Source: Moniliella sp. 'wahieum' (taxonomy: Eukaryota; Basidiomycota; Moniliellomycetes; Moniliellales; Moniliellaceae). Taken from it: 64,000 bases of DNA. The notes beneath the pieces were generated by a model, which made no database searches, was not told the origin of the DNA, and worked only from the letters and a program-made list of their open reading frames with translations. Numbering within the stretch: the first letter of the stretch is position 1; the number at the start of each line of letters is the position of its first letter. Of this stretch, positions 11,730 through 23,700 are shown piece by piece. The stretch lies in NCBI GenBank assembly GCA_003971905.1, contig RSEE01000166.1, positions 1-64,000 of the forward strand, written 5' to 3'. A program made the translations under genes and the position numbers.

Positions 11730-12845
11730 ATGCACAACACGGCCCGCCAAGGCTTTGACCTCTCGGGCTCATCCGGGCTCTACGACCGCGCCCGGCCTAG
11801 CTGTGCGTCTATCCGCTGCCTTTCCTTTGCGCGATGATGGCGAGAGGGCGCGACTGAGGCTGACGTCTCTAACCCCCCAGACCCGGATGAGGCGCTGGAT
11901 GCGATTTTGGACGCACCGCAGAGCCAGAAGACTGAAAGTAGCTGAGCTTGGTTCCGGTACTGGCATCTCCACCGCGCTCTACTTTTGCGTGCGGGTGCCC
12001 GGGGTAACCCCTGGCGTCGCTCGATGCGTTGAGAGTCGGAAGGCATGCGCGCCAACTGGGAAGCAACCACAGCCGCGATCCTTCATACTCCCGCCTACCA
12101 GGGAAGCGTGGTGCCCGGAGGCCATGTGCGTTGCCACCCAGGCACACTTTGACTCATTCGCTGCCACCGCTGGGCCGGGGACCTTAGATCTGGTCTTGGT
12201 CGCCAGGCTTGGCATTGGACGCCTGATTTAACGCAGCTCTGGCTGAAGTGGCCCGAGCGCTTCGCCCGGGCGGCGTGCTGGCGCTGCTTTGGAACCTGGA
12301 GGACCGTGATGGCGCGCGCTGGGTGGCCCACTAAGGCAGATGTACGAGGCTTATGAACATGGAGCCCACAGTACCACCGCGGCTCCTGGCAGGCCATGTA
12401 TGCCCAAGATGCGATGCCTATTCGAACTGCATACCCCACTGCATTTGAAGCGTGTCATCCCGGCACTAAGCAGAGCGTCAAGATCGTGTGTTTAGCAAGT
12501 CTCTCCTCTTGCCATCGGAGCAGAAACAAGTTGTCGACACGTTTATAGACCATCTCTGGACGAACCCGACGCGGACCTGGACCGCAAATGGATCGACGAA
12601 GAAAAAAAAGACTTTTGAATACGTGCGCTACCTCTGTCCTCTCCCCGTCCACACCCATGACCTCTTCCCCCTTACTCCAGCATATCGTCATGCTGCAAAA
12701 GTTTTATACTGACTTGTTTTACTGTGCCCCAGCCCCCAACTGCACGGATGTCTATCTCTTCACCAGAAATGAAGCTGCTCCCCCCTGTAGCTACTGCGCT
12801 CGTGCCCATGTGCATAAACTCTCTTTTCCAATTGCATCACTCTGA
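11730..12845 (+). CDS. SAM-dependent methyltransferase (class I, TMT1/trans-aconitate-like)
   Basis: This is a predicted small-molecule methyltransferase of the Rossmann class I fold; its substrate cannot be read from sequence. The N-terminus (NTARQGFDLSGSSGLYDRAR) is typical of fungal members. An intron at 11,803-11,880 (GTGCGT..CCCAG) joins ARPS to YPDEALDAIL. The SAM-binding motif I is VAELGSGTGIS, followed by a GTLDLVLVA block, an ARALRPGGVLALLWNLED block and a C-terminal DVYLFTRNE after a second intron (12,623-12,732). The frame shifts by one base at about six to eight places. Domain order and introns are preserved, so it may be a live gene with consensus errors or a young pseudogene. 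It faces the velvet gene tail to tail about 110 bp away. The family call is firm; the intactness is not. Confidence 0.72.
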
Positions 12846-12954
12846 ACGGTTGGGTGAGATCAGTGGCGATGTCATTGGGCTGTGTCCATTTAGACCAGGG
12901 AGTGGGTAGAATGGACGTAAGCCGAAGCCGAAGGAAATGGGACAACCACCCCTG

Positions 12955-14717
12955 CTAGTCACAGCGTTCCGGCCTTGCTAGCGTGGCAATGATTGCACCA
13001 GTGCGCGCTAAAGTCCGCACCAATTCAGAAGACTCCAGCATACCACGAAAGTCACGAGGCTAGCCAGTTATAGTGACACCACCGTCGTCAGCATCCAAGT
13101 TTGATCATCACAAAATGGAAGGATTAAAGGCGTACCGTAGATACAGCAAATGGATCGGAATCGATGCTGGCCACGACACTACCTGGATGGGGACTGGAGA
13201 TAAGCATCAATGTGTTAGAGAAGAATAATACAAAGAAAGAAGAGGTAAGATGATATTGGGGGGGAACGTACGAATCACTTATGGACAGACAAGGAGTGCA
13301 AAACCGGAGGTCGATAGATGCCTTCCATTCGGATTGACAAATCAGGGAAAAGAAAAAAAACAAGCCAGTCTCCCATCCACATCGCGCGCCACAGTTACCG
13401 AAGAAACGATTTACCATCCAACGCCCGTTTCTTCCCAAGTTTTTTGTGTGCAGAACAGCGGGTGTGGGGTGTACGGATTGTTCAGGCAAATTTGTTGAAG
13501 AAGAGTAAATAGTCCGTTCCATACCCGGTGTGAGGATGTATCGCTGCAGCTGGCTCAACTGCCTCATTTAGCAGACTGGCTTGCATGATTAGCGGCGGAA
13601 GAATACCGAGAATTGCTTCGGCTGTGAACTCGGTTTCCCCCCCTGCTCTCTGCTTCAGACTCGGAAGCTATTAAGTCATACCCCTCCTTTGTCTGGATGT
13701 GCAGCTGGATGATGGCAGCAGGGTCCAAGGGCCTACGGTCCTGGTCCCCCACACATGCGACCTTGCAAAGGTTGCTCGCGAAGCACCAAACCAAACTGCA
13801 GCGTGTTGATGTCCAAGTCGATTACAGTTGGGGAAACTGTTGACGACGAGGCTACTGCTTGATTATCACGCCCATAAAGAGGCATTGGAAGACCTGAGGC
13901 CCGTGGCATGGGTTGGGCAGTCCCAGAGCAGCTTCGACCTGCAGGAGAGAATTGGCTGTGGTCAGAAGAAGTCTTCTAGACCACTTCGTTGGGAATGATG
14001 CATACCCTCACGGGATGGTGTAGACACGTCCGATCCCCTCACGACCCACGTGGGACGGTCGCTTGCGCGATTCTTGTTTATGAGAGGTTGAATGAAGTGG
14101 TGGTGAAGAGCGGCGAGGTGGACTGGCGCTGCGACGCCGCATAGCCGAGGGCCAAAAAGGTATGAGCTCCTTCTGTTGAGTGCGAAGATTGGGCGGGGCG
14201 GCGACGGCGAGTGGGCCGATAGAGTTACTCGAACGTGGCGATGCTTTAGACGAAACGGTCGCGCATGAGGACCGTTGGTATCTATAAGCTGGCGACGGAG
14301 CAAGATTGGGATGGCGCCGTCAGATATGTGGCCCAGTGTGTTGTTCAAACTTGGCCTTTTAGAGTAGGTGCGATGGTTACGCTCCGCCCCCCTGCGGGAC
14401 GATGAGTCGATGTGAGTGGGTGTCAAGAAGAAATGCTGGTGGAAGTGGACGCGAGTACATAGCACCTTCATGATTTCTGGACAACGGTAATGAGGTACTT
14501 GCACCTTGAGAGGAAGGATTGAGAAGGGAGGATATGGTAGGGAGCGCCCTAATAGTAGGTCGGGATGGGACAGCCGAACTTTGCGTTGGATTGGTTGAAG
14601 CCCGAAGTCGTGGGCCATTACCGATAGAACCGCCTCCTGAAGGCGAATGTGATCCCTTGGAACTCGATCCGGAAAGGCGGGACAATCGTTAGGGTGGCTA
14701 GCTCTTCTGCGATCCAT
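12955..14717 (-). CDS. Velvet-family transcription factor
   Basis: Velvet proteins (VeA, VelB, VosA, VelC) are fungal DNA-binding regulators of development and secondary metabolism. The start ATG is at 14,717 (MDRRRASHPND). A Ser/Pro-rich, probably disordered N-terminal half follows, then an intron at 14,011-13,939. The velvet domain begins near 13,820 with FGLVLREQPLQGRMCG, then GDQDRRPLDPAAIIQLHI, the family's signature core. FPDLSIRMEGIYR lies near 13,350, VASIDSDPFAV near 13,150, and after an intron at 13,135-13,060 comes DFRGMLESSELVRTLART, ending with TAG at 12,955-12,957. This is the usual order of the domain. The frame shifts by one base at several points. The subfamily cannot be assigned safely. 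Its neighbour on the other strand is a methyltransferase gene. Confidence 0.82.
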
Positions 14718-15008
14718 TTTGCGCCCTGCCGATGAGGCCGTTTGGTCCGGGTAAGGGTACGTGTGTGGAGCGAGGGGTCGTGTTGGAGGTGTTCGGTTGA
14801 CTATCTGACGGTGCCCGGGCTTTTTGGGGTGAATGAGAAAGGTGGCGGTCGCATCAGCGCCATCAGCGTTCACGCGAAAAGCTGCAGAGAAACATGATAC
14901 CCAGTGGGCAACTGAAAAAGGGAGGGAGGATGCGGCATGAGAGCGTACTAGCAAGTGTGCTGGTAGACAAACTGAATGTGATCTCCAGTAGTGTCCGCTT
15001 CGCCCCTT

Positions 15009-15745
15009 CGAGCTTCAAGCTTCAAGCTTCAAGCTATCATGCACCGTATGTATCGCACAGAGGACCATGTTGGGCACAGGGGTTGGTAGTAATCACATGA
15101 TCACACGATCGATGTGAAAGGTTTGTGAACAAAGATCGGGACTACCCGGTACGATTGCATGATTAAAGCCACAGGCCCTTCCAGTCAGATCTCAGATCTC
15201 GGAGGCCAAAAATAGTCAGGCCTCAGGGCCTGAGCCTCAGGCCTCAGGACCTCAGGCCGTCCGTCAGTCAAACGATGGACTGTCTAAACTCCGACGGTAC
15301 TCTGAGACAGGGTACGAAGTGCTTCGTGCCTTGTGGCTTCAGTGGTTGATTTCCACAGGAGTTGCCACGCAGTCCCCTCTCAGGCCTGAGCCTCAGGCTG
15401 AGGCCTCAGGTGAGGCCCCAGGGCATCAGGCTCAGGCCAGGTGTCAGCATGCACATGTCAAGCTTCAAGAGCTTCAAGCTTCAAGCGTCTCAAGCCTCCT
15501 TCAGGCCTCACTCACTCACCATGGAACACAGCACACCTGTGATACTTCGAACCACAGTAGATATACCAACAGAGGCCAACCGTATGTTGCAGGTAATGAG
15601 TCCACGAGTCCACTGAGGAAGGTGGTAGAAGGTTGAACGTTTTTGAATTTGATGAAGCTTGAAGCTTGAAGCTTGGAGACACTAATAGATGCTCGAAGCA
15701 TTTGGCGCTTGAAGATCTTGAAGAGCTTCAAGCTTGAAGCTTGAA
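15009..15745. repeat. Cluster of palindromic AGCTTGAAG and CCTCAGG motifs
   Basis: Two short motif families alternate here. GCTTCAAGCTTCAAG-type runs lie at 15,009-15,036, 15,457-15,490 and 15,650-15,745, the last in opposite orientations on its two sides. CCTCAGGCCTGAG-type runs lie at about 15,186-15,262 and 15,376-15,432. Both are built on palindromes (AAGCTT, AGGCCT). Similar tracts recur at 30,588-30,706, 43,191-43,241 and 52,194-52,222, always between genes. Confidence 0.8.
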
Positions 15746-16189
15746 GCAGGATGCAGGAGCCCGCCCCTCTCCGTACGCATACCTCCGCCACAGTTGTACA
15801 TGCTACATGTTACTAGTTACTCTACTGGTGATACAGTGCGTGATTGCTTCGCTAGTGTTGCAGACGAGGATCGACCCGCAACCACAGAACCTGGTTCGGA
15901 GACGGGGAAATTGGCGATTGGAGCGAGCGTCAGGTCAGTGAATACGTACGTTTGTATGTTGATACGTCGGTGTGTTGATGGAACGTTCATGCATGGATGA
16001 CACTTCCATTCATTAATCATTTGGGCTGTGTGATGAATGTGACGCATGTGTGATTTTGTGGATTATAATGGGGCTATGCACTATGTCTGGCCATACACTA
16101 TGCCTGGCCATGCACTATGCCCAGTGGCTAATATTGCTAGAGTGCGACTTGGGAGCACTCGCGATCCTATGGATCAGCTGCGAAGCAGT

Positions 16190-16342
16190 CTTCAGACAAG
16201 GCGTGAAGGCAAAGTGATGAGCCACAAGTCTTCAAGCAACGTCTCATTGTGAGGAGCAACAGGTCAAGAAAGGAAGCAGAGGCGTACCTTCAGACAAGGC
16301 GTGAAGGCAAAGTGGTGAGCCACAAGTCTTCAAGCAACGTCT
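16190..16342 (+). repeat. 55-bp direct duplication
   Basis: Copies at 16,190-16,244 and 16,288-16,342 begin CTTCAGACAAGGCGTGAAGG and end AAGCAACGTCT, differing at one base. They are separated by 43 bp. The duplicated segment has no recognisable coding content. Confidence 0.92.
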
Positions 16343-16987
16343 GAAGGGAAGGAGAAAGGAGAGAGAGAAGGGAGATGGAGCGAGCAGGGCGTGCGCGGCC
16401 TGCGAGCGGAACGCTTCCGCTCGGCTAGGCGAGCGTCACCGATCCATTGAGGGCCGCGCAGGAGAACCCTAGCAGTCCCTCTAACAAATATACCTGGCTA
16501 TTTCCACAGCATCCGTCGCTGTAAAGTTCTTGGACGATGGCTACTCAGTCTGAGTGCTCAGTCTGAGCTGCTCAGTTACTCAGTTACTCAGTACTAACCG
16601 GTCGCCGGCCCATATCTTAGAGAGATACAAAAAAGGGAAAAGTTCGGTGTGGCCACTACTGAGTGACAGAAGTGTGATGCCGCGCTCACGTAAGCCACAC
16701 CGCGCGTGCCAGCCCCAGCAAGTATCGGTGATATTATTTTGCCTCTCCAGCGTGGAAGGGTTCCAGGGTGGAACGGTGGGCCGGTGGCTAAGGTGGCGAC
16801 GCAGCACCAAGCACCAAGCTGGGGCGAAGCCCCAGCTGACCGGGTCGTAGGCCCGGTGGTCTCCTCGTGTCACTGATAGTAATTAGCCTGCCACTCTAAT
16901 CACTAGAAGTCACATGTCACACGTCACACGTCACACGGGTCACTATTAGTCCCTTTCACTGCATGGCAGACCCTTATGGACCCTTCT

Positions 16988-17828
16988 TGTCACGGGCTGC
17001 GGCGGACACGAGATGGTCCGACCCAAGCTAAGGCCCGCCTGCTCCGCACATGCCCAGTAGAGCGTGCACCGCAGGCCAACCAAGTGTGATGATGGTTGGC
17101 TAAATTAAGTATCGTGGCCGAAGGGCCATGCTCCGCGCGACAACAGTCGCCAGTCGGCCGGCCTAAATAAGGCCATCGAGCTTCCAGTGCCGTGGCGGCA
17201 TCTGCCGTCCCGTCCCCGTTTCCGTTTCCTTTCTCGGTCGCGCCTGTGGCGACCAACCCCGCTTTGACATGTCTTCCTTTCTACACCCCCTCTTGTATTC
17301 GTTTCCCTTTTGATCCTGCCTGTACCCCTGGTTGACGGGGATCTTTTCCCCCACCTTCCATTCTCGTCATCCTCTCGTCATCTCTCGTCTCCACCTTCGT
17401 CCCTTTCCCGCCTATCCTGTCCGACTCCTGCCCGTTTTCCAGCCAATTGATCCAGTACAGGCAGCTCCTCTTGTTAGCGTCCGACATCTCCTCCGACCTC
17501 GTCCTCCAGCTCTTCGTCAGTCCAATCGCGCGAACCCTCCTTCGATCGCGGCGATTCCCAGTCTCAGTTGAGGCAGTGTTTGTCCCCCTCTGCCTCCTCC
17601 CGTCCCTAAGTCCCGGAGGCTTCAGACACGTTATACGGCCCAAGCCGGTGCAGACGCAGCCTTGCCACACGTGCAGCCGCCCCACCAAGGCCTCTCCTCG
17701 TCCCTAGCTCCGCTCGGACACACCAACCAGCCTAATCCCGAAACTACCGGAGTCGACCTACCGTCGCCTAAGGGATTGTACCCCAAAAAACTCCAGGGCG
17801 GGCCCCCTGGCGGCGCCCGCCCGTGACA
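16988..17828. mobile_element. Solo LTR, probably Ty3/gypsy
   Basis: This 841-bp segment starts TGTCACGGGC and ends GCCCGTGACA, a perfect 10-bp inverted terminal repeat in the TG..CA form of LTRs. It is flanked on both sides by the 5-bp sequence CTTCT (16,983-16,987 and 17,829-17,833), a target-site duplication. There is no second copy or internal region inside the flanks, so it is a solo LTR left by recombination between the two ends of a former element. A TATA-like CTAAATAAGG lies near 17,162. The gypsy assignment rests on its length and on the gypsy fragment nearby and is tentative. The intact duplication argues for a fairly recent origin. Confidence 0.85.
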
Positions 17829-18399
17829 CTTCTGCTCCAGGTATATGCGTCACGCGTCACTAACGTCATTGTTGACGCCAAGAAGGGACCCGAGACTCCC
17901 TCTACCACCCCCGACGCCAGAAACCCCGAGAGGGTTGAAGCGCTGCTGAGCGCTAACGCGTAACGCCTAATGCTTACGCGTACACTGAAGTATATGCTAA
18001 CTGTGGAGTAAAACACGTCGGTCATTTGTGTGTTTCGTACCTGTTGTAATGCTTGTTGCGCCCCGAATAACAACAAGATCTGACGTGATGCGTGAGGATC
18101 AGGGACAGTGACCTTATCCTCATGGCCTCCAATTCATTGCGGAAAGGTGCTCTCCTCTCTTACCCCAAACAACACTACTTCTCATCGACGCGCTGCTTTA
18201 TGTGAACGGGCCGAGGGACATCGAAATGCCAAGCAATTATTGTTTGTCGGTACTGTAGGTGATGTTAGCACACTGTTTGGGGCGAGAAAGTGGGGCTGTT
18301 GGAGTACTGCAGTGAGTGCGCACGGTCGCCTATCCTATTGTCGACACCGGGTTGAATTCAACCACGCTCAACTCCCTATGCCCGCTGCATCCAACTTGG

Positions 18400-19880
18400 C
18401 ACTGCAGTCAACAGGCCTCTCAGGGGAGGGGGAGCTGGGGGGTGCAGGCCTCAAGTTGGTTAACGACAGGCGCCCAACGGTCTCCAGCAGACCAGATGGG
18501 CGTCCGGGACGAAGCGCCACTCCAACAAGATGAGCTGGAAGAGTGGCAGCGGGGCGAACCTATACCAGTAACGGGCTTAATACTACGGTTGAGCACAGAA
18601 GTACTGAGTTATTGCGCAGTGATCCATCCCCGGGTCGAGGCCAGCTTCTCTGGCGCATGGAGTTGCCGCGCCCCACGAGTCACTGTGGACGCCCCCGACA
18701 TATCGCGTCGTTGTGCCCGCTCCGAGCAGGCCGCATCTTGGCCTTCATCCAAGGTGCCCTGGGGCACGCTGGGGCTCGTTCGTTCTACGTCGCCTTCGCG
18801 CTCGCTACTATTTCCCGTGCATGGATTAAGCGATCACCCGCTTAGCCCTCCTGGCCTGACCGGCCCGTCGTGAAGCGGCTGTCCTTGTGAGCCCCAAGGA
18901 CAGCTTGGGAGAACGTTCCCCGGCCGGCATCGGCATGTATTGCTACGCCGACTATGGCCACACCGGCTCGTCGGCCCTCTCCTGAGAACACCATTTTCCT
19001 CCTCGTCGATCAGGCATTATATCGAACTTCATTGCCGGGGGCGCTGCTTCCTTCCAAACAGGCAAGGAGACAGGAGTCATGTTGCACACACTGGGTCCGG
19101 CCTTATGGTCCATCTGAGACGCTTACCACGGACTCAGGGGGGGGCATTCGCAGCGACGTGGTTCTCGGACCTGGTCTCGCAAGGCGTGCAGGAAATGCAC
19201 TCAAGCGCGTACCACCTTAAGGCAACGGGCCGGCAGAGGCAACTGTCAAGCATCAGATCAAGCGCTCTCTCAGCCTCGCGCTGCGAGACCCACGCTAAGC
19301 CGCCCTGCTCCGCACTGGAGTTGGACTATGGTGTTGGATTCTGTTATTCATGCCTATAATGTCACGTTTTCCCCAGCCGTGGGAGTCTTCCAGCTACCGC
19401 GTCTTCGGTCGTCGGATCCGCCATCCGGCCGACGGCGCGGTGCATCCGCTCGCTAGTGCTGCCCCCCCGGATCCAGCCATTGCCGCCGACAAGTAGGCAC
19501 CCGTTACTGTTCTGCGGGACCGCATCGCCGAGCGCCGAGAGCTCCAACAGAGTCGGAGGCACGCCCATTTCGATGCCTTTTCAGCACATTCAATTTCTAC
19601 GGCTCCTGGCTCCAGCAGCAGCTTGTTCGACGCACTTCGGACCCTGTGGGCGCCGTGTCCGCTAAATGGACTCTCCGCATTTACGGCTCGCTGGAGCGAC
19701 AGGCACGCCACGTATAGCTTGACCGACGCGACCGGCCGCGTTTTGTCACCGAGACGGCCCTGGTCGTTGGCTCCGTCCGTTCCCCTCCCCTCCGGACGCT
19801 GTCGAGCTTTCCGTTGCCTCTTCCTAGGCAACCTAAGGGGGGCATGGTTCTGTTGCCACGTGGCAAGCTAGGTCTTCTTC
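18400..19880 (+). mobile_element. Decayed Ty3/gypsy retroelement fragment
   Basis: This is a fossil. Near 18,690 there is a remnant of a CCHC zinc-knuckle (CGRPRHIASLCP), as in gag proteins. From about 19,100 to 19,260 there are remnants of an integrase core of gypsy type (ETLTTDSGG, then WFSDL and SSAYHLKATG), followed by what looks like the integrase C-terminal region to about 19,880. Reverse transcriptase is not visible and no LTR pair flanks it. The fragment is incomplete and heavily interrupted (well over five breaks), so it is older than the copia element. It may or may not belong to the family that left the solo LTR. Confidence 0.68.
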
Positions 19881-20724
19881 AGTTAGCTTACCTACTCACT
19901 GAACTATTAGGTTTTCTTTTCTTGTAGCAACGCCTGCAGTGTATTTGCCTTACCACCACCTGTATCCCGCTCCCGCTTATACTCGATACTCCTCTCTCTC
20001 CGCTGTATTCGCTGTCTGCATCGTAGAGACTGTTGTGTCTCGCCTGCGTTCTGGCATACTTGCGTCGCTACTGGCCCACTGCACGCGGGCAGGCCCGGGT
20101 GCGTAAGTAGGTTCCATCATATGGTGCGTGCGCCGGCCCGAGGCTTTGGGCTTTCGTTTTACTATCCCTTGACTCTGAGTCGCAGCACGGTCGCGCACTT
20201 GGATCTCGGAGGCTATGATACGTCGCGCTGCCCGAACACGTACACCACGACAGGCAGACAACATGGAACATGTGACATGGCATGACACTGAAGCGTGGGC
20301 GGAGAGGATGCGATCTGAGATCTGGGGATTGAGACTTGCAAGGGCCAGGAGGCGTGCGGTGCGGTAAGAGGCGGTAGGACGCGAGTGTGTGTGGGGGGGG
20401 ATGTATGGACACCAAATGGCACGGTACTCGGGAGAATGGATACACAGGCGGGAAAGGTTTGTGACCACCGAAAGAATCAACAGGAGGCACACGCGCAACA
20501 ACATGCAAGCAAGCAGTGGAGAGAATTCGAGCGGGCATGGAACGGCAAAGCAATATGAGGTGGCGAGGAGGGTGAGGAGGGCGAGGAGGGAGCAACGTTC
20601 CTCCGTTGGTCCGCAGTGTCCTAGGGGGGAGGGGGGAGAAGAGAGGGGCGTGCTGAATGGAGTAGGGGCAATGGTTCGATAGCTAGCAAAAAGAGCGAGC
20701 AAAGGGAAAAGGATGCACGGTGCA
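19881..20724. other. Gap between gypsy fragment and deubiquitinase gene
   Basis: About 840 bp in which I see no gene. It contains G-rich and GAGGAG-rich stretches near 20,560-20,650 and probably the 3' end of the deubiquitinase transcript. Confidence 0.4.
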
Positions 20725-23700
20725 TTATTTGGGTGTGTGTTCTGTGCCGAGGGGGGAAAGGGTGGCGTGGGCGCCAGTGTCGGACGAGGCCGCTGGCGCT
20801 GGCGCTGGTGGGACAGAAGCAAGAATGGGGTGTTCGGGCGAACGTCGGGCATAGAAGAGGAGATAGGCTTGGTTGGTCACCACTTGCGCCGGAGGCACAG
20901 GCTTGATCCTCGAATCGTCAAAGATGAACCACCCGTCCTCCCCTGCCGAGTGACTGGGTTCGTTCGAAAGCGGATTGGACGCGCTCTGTAGCGGATCCAA
21001 GCGCGGACCCGTACGTACAATGGCAGTATAATGCCCGCCCACCGTTGAGCCACGATGACAGTCGACCGCAAAAAGGTCGTACACGTCTGCCTCGTCCTTG
21101 CACCCAATAGGCTCCGCTGGTGATGACAGACCCAAACTCTGAGACGCCGATTCCAACCGCTTGGCCAGCATGCGCGAGCCAACTCGATCTCCCAAGCCCA
21201 ATTTGTCCAACGGGAAGCGAACCAATTCGTCCCGCTTCGTGCGTGTCGCATAGGCCACGGATGGTAGGGACTGGGTAGCTGGAGCGTTTGGTGACGGTGT
21301 GCGCTGCAACGACAGAGGCTTTGTCGGGGACGAGGGCGATAGAGAAGGAGAAGAGGTGGCGGGAACGACAGACACAGTGGGAGAGCGGAAGCGTTTGAGG
21401 TGCACCACAAGCACGTCAGGAAGCTTCCATAGATCTAAAGTTTTGACAGCTCGTTGTTCCGTTGCGCACCCAGGGCAGCGCCAGGTATCCTGAGGACCCA
21501 ACTGCTCGGGTGCTGTAAACGCATCGAGACAGTCGCTCAGCGTCGCGTCGCCAGCGGGAGGAGCAGCTAAGACACCGGCACTGGGGCACGGTGCAGGTGG
21601 AGGCGCTGTCGCCGGATCTTCCCACACGGCGACCACAGCCGCGCCCGTGTAGACCACAGGCCACGCCGGAGCCAGACCCGGGAGCCGGGAGGACAGAGCG
21701 GTGAACACGTCAGGGCTACCCTTGGTCGGTGGCACGGGAGTCGTAGGCAGCGGCGAAGCCAAGGACCGAGCGACAACCACAGCCCTGGCTTAGCCTGTGT
21801 GTCTGCGCCCGAAGCCTTGACCACAGCGGCAGCAATGGCTTCGGGGTCACGGGTGACCGAAGGAGGCAAGGCTAGCAGACGAGGCAAGTCCCACTTGATG
21901 GCAGGGCCGCCAATAGGCAGTTCCCCCCCTGGTCCGGGATGAATGCGCCCTCGGACAGTGTGAGAGGCACAACAGCCCATGTCGTTGGATCGGGATCGGG
22001 CGGGCTGACGCCCAAAGCTGCCAGAGAGGACTCGTACGTTTCGAGGCTTGGCACCGTCCCGCCTGAACAAGTGGGTTGGAAGGACGGATTGGTGTCGGGA
22101 GCAATGGAGAGGTCCAGGTGGGAGGCAGCTGGAACGCATGGGCTTCCCGCAGGATGAAAAATACCATGTCGTTGGCCCGTTCGTGTGCGGAGAGCTCGGC
22201 GAGCCGTTCCCACGGTTCATACCATCTTCGCACCACATTGCCCACCACACGGGCGGCAACGATCTATACACCACTGGTCAGCGCTCATACATACACCATG
22301 ACGGGATAAGGACGAACCTGATTGGCCGGCACACCGAGCATAGACCCCAGCTGCTTGCGGACTTGAGTCATATCTGCGTCCGCCCGCGGCGTCAACTGGA
22401 CTCGGCACGGGGGTTGGTTTGGGTCGGCAGGGACAAGGGTGACGATGGGTCGGGTGTGAGGCGCTGCGGGAGCGGGAGGTTCAGGGACAGGGAGGGAGAG
22501 GTGGAGGAACGGCTCGAAGCGAGTGGCGGTAAAGCGGCAGGCGGGGCAGACCAAGGTACTGCGCAAAAGACCAGTAAAAAGGTCGGTAATCGCACTGGAA
22601 TTGCGTTGTTCGTACTCGTCCCATGCTCTCGTCGCAGCTTGAAGCAACTCGTCGTCCTTCGCCTTCTCTCGCGCCAACGCTGCTTGGGCACCAAATGGGT
22701 TTTGCCAGCCAAGACGGGGACTTTACTGGGAACGGTCGACGTCATGGTCGCAATGCCCGGATTGGAGGTCAACACTCCATTAGAGGGCGGAGGGCGCTTG
22801 AGGTCCTCAGACAGCCCATCGAGCAGGAACGCGAGAAATTCTGATGGTCAAGCATGGATAGGTCAGACTGCAGAACAGGAGAAATATACCAAGAAAACAA
22901 GGGAGAGTCGCTTACCATGGGAGTCTTGCTGCGCATAGCCACTAAACTGGGGGGCGAACTTGCTCACGGCGGCGCGAAATTCGCGGGGGATGAGACTAGG
23001 GATCCTCGTGACCCACCCCTGGCTATCAATGTCAATAGGGGGCAACTGATGTGGTCCAGAAGGCTTTCCCTTGACGCTAGAAGAGGAAGACTTGTCTGTC
23101 TTGCTAGCCGTCTCATCGTCCGAGTCGAGCATACTCTTCTTGCGCGCAGGCAAGGCCGAACGGCGTTGGTTGTGCGCATGGTACCAACCGAAGGAGGGGG
23201 TAGGCGGTTAGGAACGGGGCGAGGGAACCCGGTTGGCGGGGTTCATAGAGGCTGCATACAACGCCGACGCGGTCACGGGTGCCCGTGCCGACGAGGGTCC
23301 AGATCGTGCAGTCTTGGACGGGACTGGGGCGACAAACGTGCTGGTCGGGGTGTAGTGCCAAATCTGGTCAAGCAGGCGACAGAAGGTGTGGACCAGCTCG
23401 CCTGGCTGCCAGCGGATTGGTCGTATTGGTCTCTTTCTCGTGGGCGCCTGAGAGAAAGTATTGGGCCAGGGCGGGGGTGTGGGCGAGGCATTGGACGGCG
23501 CTTGTCATAAAACACGTGTTACCCAGGTTGCTCACGCCCACCAGGCCGGCCGGGCGAGGTGGCTTGACCGCCGACTTGGTCTTGTCCCCCTCGGTCAGGA
23601 AGGCCTTGGGAGTGGAAGATCGCGTCGGGGGATCGAACGCGTCAGTGGGGGCCGTCGTAGCTGCAGTCCACTCGCTGAAGTCGGTTACACTGGAAGCAGG

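Larger units (their letters stand above)
14718..16987. other. Intergenic repeat-rich stretch upstream of velvet gene
   Basis: About 2.3 kb with no supportable gene. It is full of short repeats: AGCTTCAAGCTTCAAG runs, CCTCAGGCCTGAG runs, a ~23-bp unit repeated near 16,074-16,121 (TATGCCTGGCCATGCAC type), a 55-bp direct duplication, and short CTCAGT and GTCACAC repeats at 16,545-16,600 and 16,910-16,945. The first few hundred bases probably contain the velvet promoter. Confidence 0.6.

Noticed and set aside
11730-12845. Methyltransferase as a certain pseudogene
   Set aside because: The number and type of frame changes are like those in essential neighbours such as WBP1, and both introns look functional. 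The sequence alone cannot decide.
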